Below are positions 41,198 to 44,841 of a stretch of DNA of 44,841 bases, one piece after another. Below the pieces are notes generated by a model that saw nothing but the letters and a program-made list of their open reading frames with translations, did not search any database and was not told the origin of the DNA. The translations under genes and the position numbers were made by a program. This DNA is from Streptomyces sp. OR43 (GTDB taxonomy: Bacteria > Actinomycetota > Actinomycetes > Streptomycetales > Streptomycetaceae), in assembly GCF_008042275.1 (NCBI RefSeq), contig NZ_RDBK01000043.1:3821922-3866762 (forward strand). The letters are read 5' to 3'. Positions within the stretch are counted from its first letter, which is position 1, and each line of letters begins with the position of its first letter.

Positions 41198-42196
41198 TCA
41201 GGGTTTGACCGAGCGGTAGTAGCGCTTGGCCCCTTCGTGCAGCGGCAGCGGATCCGTGTAGATCGCCGTTCGCAGGTCCACCAGCTGTGCGGCATGCACC
41301 TCGCGGCCGATCCGGTCCCTGCTGTCGATCACGGTGCGCGTGAACGCCTCGGTCATCGCGGCGCTGGTGCGGTCCGTGGTCACCAGCACATTGGCGACCG
41401 CCACCGTGGGAACGGCCTGTCCCTGCTGGGCGTCGAGGTAGGCGTCGGCCGGCATCACGGCCGAGCGGTAGAAGCGGGTGGACCCGCCGGCCGCCTGGAG
41501 CTGCCTGATGAGCGCGTCCTCCAGCGGAACCAGCCGGATCGAGAACCGGGCGGAGAGGTCCGCGACCGCGGTGGTCGGCAGTCCGCCGGACCAGAAGAAC
41601 GCGTCCAGCTGCCCGTCCTCCAGCAGCTTCGGCATCGTGTCGATTCCCGCGGGCACGGCCGTCACGTCGGCGACGGGATCCAGGCCCGCAGCCGTCATCA
41701 GCCGGTCGGCGACCAGCCGCACCCCCGAGCCCGGCTGGCCGACCGCGACCGTCTTGCCCCGCAGATCCGCCACCTTGCGGATGTCCGAGCCCCGCTCCAC
41801 GACCAGCTGTATGTAGTCGTCGTACAGGCGGACACAGCCGCGCAGCCGGTCGGCGCCCGGCTTGCGGTCCCGGAGGTACGTGGCGACGGCGTCCGTGGTC
41901 GCGATGGTGAAGTCGGCCTTGCCCGTCGCCACCCGGGCGATGTTCTGCTGCGAGCCCTCGCTGGTCTGGAGCTTTATCGACACTTCGGGAAGGTCCTTGG
42001 CGAGCGCTCCCTCGAGCCGTTCACCGTAGCGCTGGTAGACGCCGCTGCGTACTCCGGTGCTGAAGGTCAGCGTCCCGGTCGGCGCCGGATTCCCGAGGGG
42101 GAGCAGCCACCAGAGCAGCAGTCCGAGCACGACGACGGCGGCGGCGCCCACCCGCAGCGAGCGACGCCGGCCGATTCGGGACAGAGCCGGGAGCAT
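41198..42196 (-). CDS. Membrane-anchored TAXI-family solute-binding protein
   Basis: 332 residues from the ATG at 42196. One N-terminal span (SLRVGAAAVVVLGLLLWWLL, about 13-32) with no lipobox suggests a permanently anchored protein. The rest is a TRAP-TAXI binding domain: LTFSTGVRSGVYQRYGERL, LQTSEGSQQNIARVATGKAD, and GKTVAVGQPGSGVRLVAD. TAXI proteins normally serve TRAP transporters, but no TRAP permease is present. A structurally known TAXI protein (Thermus) binds glutamate. Its 3' end lies 15 bases from the gluK stop. Confidence 0.87.
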   Translation of the reverse strand: MLPALSRIGRRRSLRVGAAAVVVLGLLLWWLLPLGNPAPTGTLTFSTGVRSGVYQRYGERLEGALAKDLPEVSIKLQTSEGSQQNIARVATGKADFTIATTDAVATYLRDRKPGADRLRGCVRLYDDYIQLVVERGSDIRKVADLRGKTVAVGQPGSGVRLVADRLMTAAGLDPVADVTAVPAGIDTMPKLLEDGQLDAFFWSGGLPTTAVADLSARFSIRLVPLEDALIRQLQAAGGSTRFYRSAVMPADAYLDAQQGQAVPTVAVANVLVTTDRTSAAMTEAFTRTVIDSRDRIGREVHAAQLVDLRTAIYTDPLPLHEGAKRYYRSVKP

Positions 42197-42319
42197 GGCG
42201 GCGATCCTGCCAGGTGGTTCCCGGCCCTGGCCAGGGGTGCCGTCGGATCTCACAGCCCGCTGCGGCGGCCGATCGGCGGCCCGCAGGCCGCCCGCGGCGG
42301 GAGGTGTCCGTGCAGCGCC

Positions 42320-42325
42320 TACCCT
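42320..42325 (+). promoter_or_regulatory. -10 element of leaderless miaB
   Basis: TACCCT lies six bases before the miaB ATG, the spacing expected for a leaderless transcript. No ribosome binding site is present. Confidence 0.6.
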
Positions 42326-42331
42326 TGTCGC

Positions 42332-43852
42332 ATGAGCAGCGGCAACCGGAGCGAAGCAGTGGACGTCAGAAAAAGCTACGAGGTGCGCACCTACGGGTGC
42401 CAGATGAACGTCCACGACTCCGAGCGGCTGTCGGGACTCCTGGAGGACGCCGGCTACGTACGGGCGCCCGAAGGGTCCGACGGTGACGCCGACGTCGTCG
42501 TCTTCAACACCTGCGCGGTGCGGGAGAACGCCGACAACAAGCTGTACGGCAACCTCGGCCGGCTCGCCCCGATGAAGACGAAGCGCCCCGGGATGCAGAT
42601 CGCGGTCGGCGGCTGCCTCGCGCAGAAGGACCGCGACACCATCGTCCAGCGGGCGCCCTGGGTCGACGTCGTCTTCGGTACGCACAACATCGGCAAGCTG
42701 CCCGTCCTGCTGGAGCGCGCCCGGATCCAGGAGGAGGCGCAGATCGAGATCGCCGAGTCACTGGAGGCGTTCCCCTCGACGCTCCCCACCCGCCGCGAGT
42801 CCGCGTACGCGGCGTGGGTCTCGATCTCCGTCGGCTGCAACAACACCTGCACCTTCTGCATCGTCCCGGCACTGCGCGGCAAGGAGAAGGACCGCCGGAC
42901 CGGCGACATCCTCGCCGAGATCGAGGCCCTCGTCGCCGAGGGCGTCTCCGAGATCACCCTGCTCGGCCAGAACGTGAACGCGTACGGCTCCGACATCGGC
43001 GACCGCGAGGCATTCTCCAAGCTGCTGCGCGCCTGCGGGCGGATCGAAGGACTGGAGCGCGTTCGCTTCACCTCGCCGCACCCGCGCGACTTCACGGACG
43101 ACGTGATCGCGGCCATGGCCGAGACACCGAACGTGATGCCGCAGCTCCACATGCCGATGCAGTCCGGGTCGGACAAGGTCCTGAAGGCCATGCGGCGCTC
43201 GTACCGGCAGGAACGCTTCCTCGGCATCATCGAGAAGGTGCGGGCCGCGATGCCGGACGCCGCGATCTCCACCGACATCATCGTCGGCTTCCCCGGGGAG
43301 ACCGAGGAGGACTTCGAGCAGACCATGCACGCGGTCCGCGAGGCGCGCTTCGCCAACGCCTTCACCTTCCAGTACTCCAAGCGCCCCGGAACCCCCGCCG
43401 CCGACATGGACGGGCAGATCCCCAAGGAGGTCGTCCAGGAGCGCTACATGCGCCTGTCCGCCCTTCAGGAGCAGATCTCCTGGGACGAGAACAAGAAGCA
43501 GGTCGGCCGCACCCTGGACGTCATGGTCGCGGAGGGCGAGGGCCGCAAGGACGGCGCGACCCACCGCCTGTCCGGCCGCGCCCCCGACAACCGCCTGGTG
43601 CACTTCACCAAGCCGGACGAGGAAGTCCGGCCTGGCGACGTGGTGACTGTCGAGATCAGTTACGCCGCCCCGCACCACCTGCTGGCCGAGGGCGCTCCGC
43701 TCGGGGTGCGGCGGACCCGCTCGGGGGACGCCTGGGAGAAGCGCACCGCCGCCGCGGCCGCCAAGCCCGCCGGCGTCATGCTGGGCCTGCCCGGGATCGG
43801 CGCCCCGGCGCCGCTGCCCGCCGCCTCGGCACCGGGCTGCGGCTGCGACTGA
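42332..43852 (+). CDS. miaB: tRNA 2-methylthiolation enzyme MiaB
   Basis: 506 residues. The N-terminal UPF0004 domain has the auxiliary cluster cysteines C23, C61 and C95. The radical-SAM motif is GCNNTCTFC with C169, C173 and C176, and a TRAM domain follows near residues 385-455. The enzyme adds a methylthio group to isopentenyladenosine at position 37 of tRNAs. The C-terminus is extended by about 40 Ala/Pro-rich residues ending GCGCD. The neighbouring LigB-like gene and usually miaA follow in streptomycetes. Confidence 0.95.
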   Translation: MSSGNRSEAVDVRKSYEVRTYGCQMNVHDSERLSGLLEDAGYVRAPEGSDGDADVVVFNTCAVRENADNKLYGNLGRLAPMKTKRPGMQIAVGGCLAQKDRDTIVQRAPWVDVVFGTHNIGKLPVLLERARIQEEAQIEIAESLEAFPSTLPTRRESAYAAWVSISVGCNNTCTFCIVPALRGKEKDRRTGDILAEIEALVAEGVSEITLLGQNVNAYGSDIGDREAFSKLLRACGRIEGLERVRFTSPHPRDFTDDVIAAMAETPNVMPQLHMPMQSGSDKVLKAMRRSYRQERFLGIIEKVRAAMPDAAISTDIIVGFPGETEEDFEQTMHAVREARFANAFTFQYSKRPGTPAADMDGQIPKEVVQERYMRLSALQEQISWDENKKQVGRTLDVMVAEGEGRKDGATHRLSGRAPDNRLVHFTKPDEEVRPGDVVTVEISYAAPHHLLAEGAPLGVRRTRSGDAWEKRTAAAAAKPAGVMLGLPGIGAPAPLPAASAPGCGCD

Positions 43853-43891
43853 CGGCGGGGTCCGGTACGGACCCGGCGGCGCTGCGGCTGG

Positions 43892-43970
43892 GGCTGCCGC
43901 CTCGGCGCGGTCCCCGCGCGGCAGGCCCGCGGCGGGCCAGTACGCTGCCCCTCATGCTTGTCGCCGCCGC
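43892..43970 (+). repeat. Left arm of a 79-bp inverted repeat
   Basis: Identical to the reverse complement of 44763-44841, the last 79 bases of the window. It contains the promoter and first codons of the LigB-like gene. The repeat may continue beyond the window. Confidence 0.95.
43941..43946 (+). promoter_or_regulatory. -10 element of the LigB-like gene
   Basis: TACGCT lies seven bases before the ATG at 43954, again the spacing of a leaderless transcript. Confidence 0.6.
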
Positions 43971-44673
43971 AGTCTGCCCCTGCCCGCCGCTGCTGGTCCC
44001 CGAGGTCGCCGCCGGTGCCGCGCCCGAGCTCGACGGAGCGAGGACCGCGTGCACCGACGCCCTGGGGGTCCTCGCGGCCTCCCGGCCCGATCTGCTGATC
44101 GTGATCGGTCCGGCGGACCTCGCGGGCCGCGGTACGCATCCCGAAGGCGCCACGGGCGGCTTCCAGGAGTTCGGGGTGGACCTCGACGTACGGCTGGGGC
44201 AGGCCGGCGGCACGGCCGCGGTCGCCGAGCGCCCGCTCGCGCCGTCGCTCGCGGTCGGCGCGTGGCTGCTGTCCCGCACGGGATGGGCGGGCACCCCGGT
44301 CGAGGCGCTCGGTGTCGGGGAGCCGCTGGAGACCGCCCGCTGCACGGAGACGGGGCGCGCCCTGGCCGCTCGGGCGGAGCGGGTCGCGCTGCTGGTGATG
44401 GGCGACGGAAGCGCCTGCCGCACCGTGAAGTCGCCCGGCTACCTGGACGAGCGCGCCGCCGGGTTCGACGCGGAGGCCGCGCGGGCGCTGGGGGCGGCGG
44501 ACACGGGCGCGCTGATCGCGCTGGACGAGGCGCTGGCGTACGAACTCAAGGCCGCGGGCCGCGCGCCCTGGCAGGTGCTCGCGGGGGCGGCCGAGGGAGC
44601 CGGGCTGGACGGGCGGCTGCTCTACGACGACGCGCCGTACGGCGTGGGGTACATGGTCGCGGCCTGGGCCTGA
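43954..44673 (+). CDS. LigB-like (class III extradiol dioxygenase superfamily) protein
   Basis: 239 residues. The start VCPCPPLLVPEVA and later segments LLIVIGPADL, VALLVMGDGSA and YDDAPYGVGYMVA follow the LigB fold. In true extradiol dioxygenases the first segment carries an iron-binding His (CPHPP-like); here it is Cys, and the only His is in GRGTHPEG. A non-catalytic or differently metallated role is therefore likely. It sits between miaB and, by analogy, miaA. Confidence 0.78.
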   Translation: MLVAAAVCPCPPLLVPEVAAGAAPELDGARTACTDALGVLAASRPDLLIVIGPADLAGRGTHPEGATGGFQEFGVDLDVRLGQAGGTAAVAERPLAPSLAVGAWLLSRTGWAGTPVEALGVGEPLETARCTETGRALAARAERVALLVMGDGSACRTVKSPGYLDERAAGFDAEAARALGAADTGALIALDEALAYELKAAGRAPWQVLAGAAEGAGLDGRLLYDDAPYGVGYMVAAWA

Positions 44674-44684
44674 CGTTCTCTCAG

Positions 44685-44734
44685 GACAGCACGACGGCCG
44701 TGGAGCGACATCGCTCCACGGCCGTCGTGCTGTC
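44685..44734. terminator. 24-bp-stem terminator after the LigB-like gene
   Basis: 44685-44708 and 44711-44734 are perfect complements separated by two bases, forming a very strong hairpin 12 bases after the stop. No U-tract follows. Confidence 0.92.
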
Positions 44735-44762
44735 GTGGCTGCCCGGTGTCAGGAAGCCGGCG

Positions 44763-44841
44763 GCGGCGGCGACAAGCATGAGGGGCAGCGTACTGGCCCG
44801 CCGCGGGCCTGCCGCGCGGGGACCGCGCCGAGGCGGCAGCC
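44763..44841 (-). repeat. Right arm of the 79-bp inverted repeat
   Basis: The reverse complement of 43892-43970, including the -10 and start of the LigB-like gene facing leftward. The frame from this copied ATG runs into the terminator and encodes nothing recognisable. Confidence 0.95.

Noticed and set aside
1..44841. Integrated phage, plasmid or transposon
   Set aside because: No integrase, transposase, phage structural genes, tRNA attachment site or marked composition shift was seen.

Overview
The window is high-GC actinobacterial DNA, almost certainly from a Streptomyces or close relative. The evidence is GC-rich third codon positions, many GTG starts and leaderless genes, gluABCD next to a GluR/GluK-like two-component pair, the DUF3046 / AI-2E / recA / recX neighbourhood, and miaB followed by a LigB-like gene. 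No tRNA, rRNA, transposase, integrase or CRISPR array was seen.

Layout. 1-2.6 kb: a partial Tat-exported protein, a zinc alcohol dehydrogenase of the phosphonate-associated type and a GntR/HutC regulator, with matching operators. 2.7-4.7 kb: a secreted CBM2/Cip1-like cellulose-related protein under a 34-bp perfect palindrome containing a CebR box, and a DUF4230 membrane protein. 5-9 kb: transketolase, a VOC protein and a DUF4246 oxygenase-like protein. 9-15.6 kb (minus strand): a ferric-siderophore uptake set (AraC regulator, ATPase, lipoprotein, fused double permease, C39-like protein). 15.6-19.1 kb: a methyltransferase, a secreted GH20 hexosaminidase behind a DasR-like site, and a small HNH-like protein. 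19.4-21.1 kb: a quinone oxidoreductase/TetR divergent pair.

21.2-27.7 kb is the most unusual part. A second, 3'-truncated recA with its own SOS-type promoter replaces most of azlC and reads in frame into azlD. The main recA lies 4,107 bp downstream in the same orientation. The two copies differ at about 25 positions confined to three short blocks, separated by perfectly identical tracts of 180, 237 and 187 bp, which suggests gene conversion. The main recA also carries a perfect 299-bp tandem duplication. It frameshifts the gene, removes the C-terminal tail of RecA and separates recA from recX.

27.9-35.2 kb: a DUF6197-like protein, an ArsR-type regulator overlapping an FtsX-type permease with no ATPase, and a cysteine-catabolism pair (cysteine dioxygenase, rhodanese) behind an apparently leaderless Cys-rich leader peptide, then an FAD monooxygenase. 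35.4-42.2 kb: gluABCD, gluR/gluK and a membrane-anchored TAXI-type binding protein that may belong to glutamate sensing. 42.3-44.8 kb: miaB, a LigB-like gene and a strong terminator. The window ends inside a 79-bp inverted copy of the LigB-like gene's promoter and start.

Several duplications occur here (recA copy, 299-bp tandem, 40-bp tandem over a stop codon, 79-bp inverted repeat). Whether they reflect altered RecA function, strain history or assembly error cannot be settled from the sequence alone.
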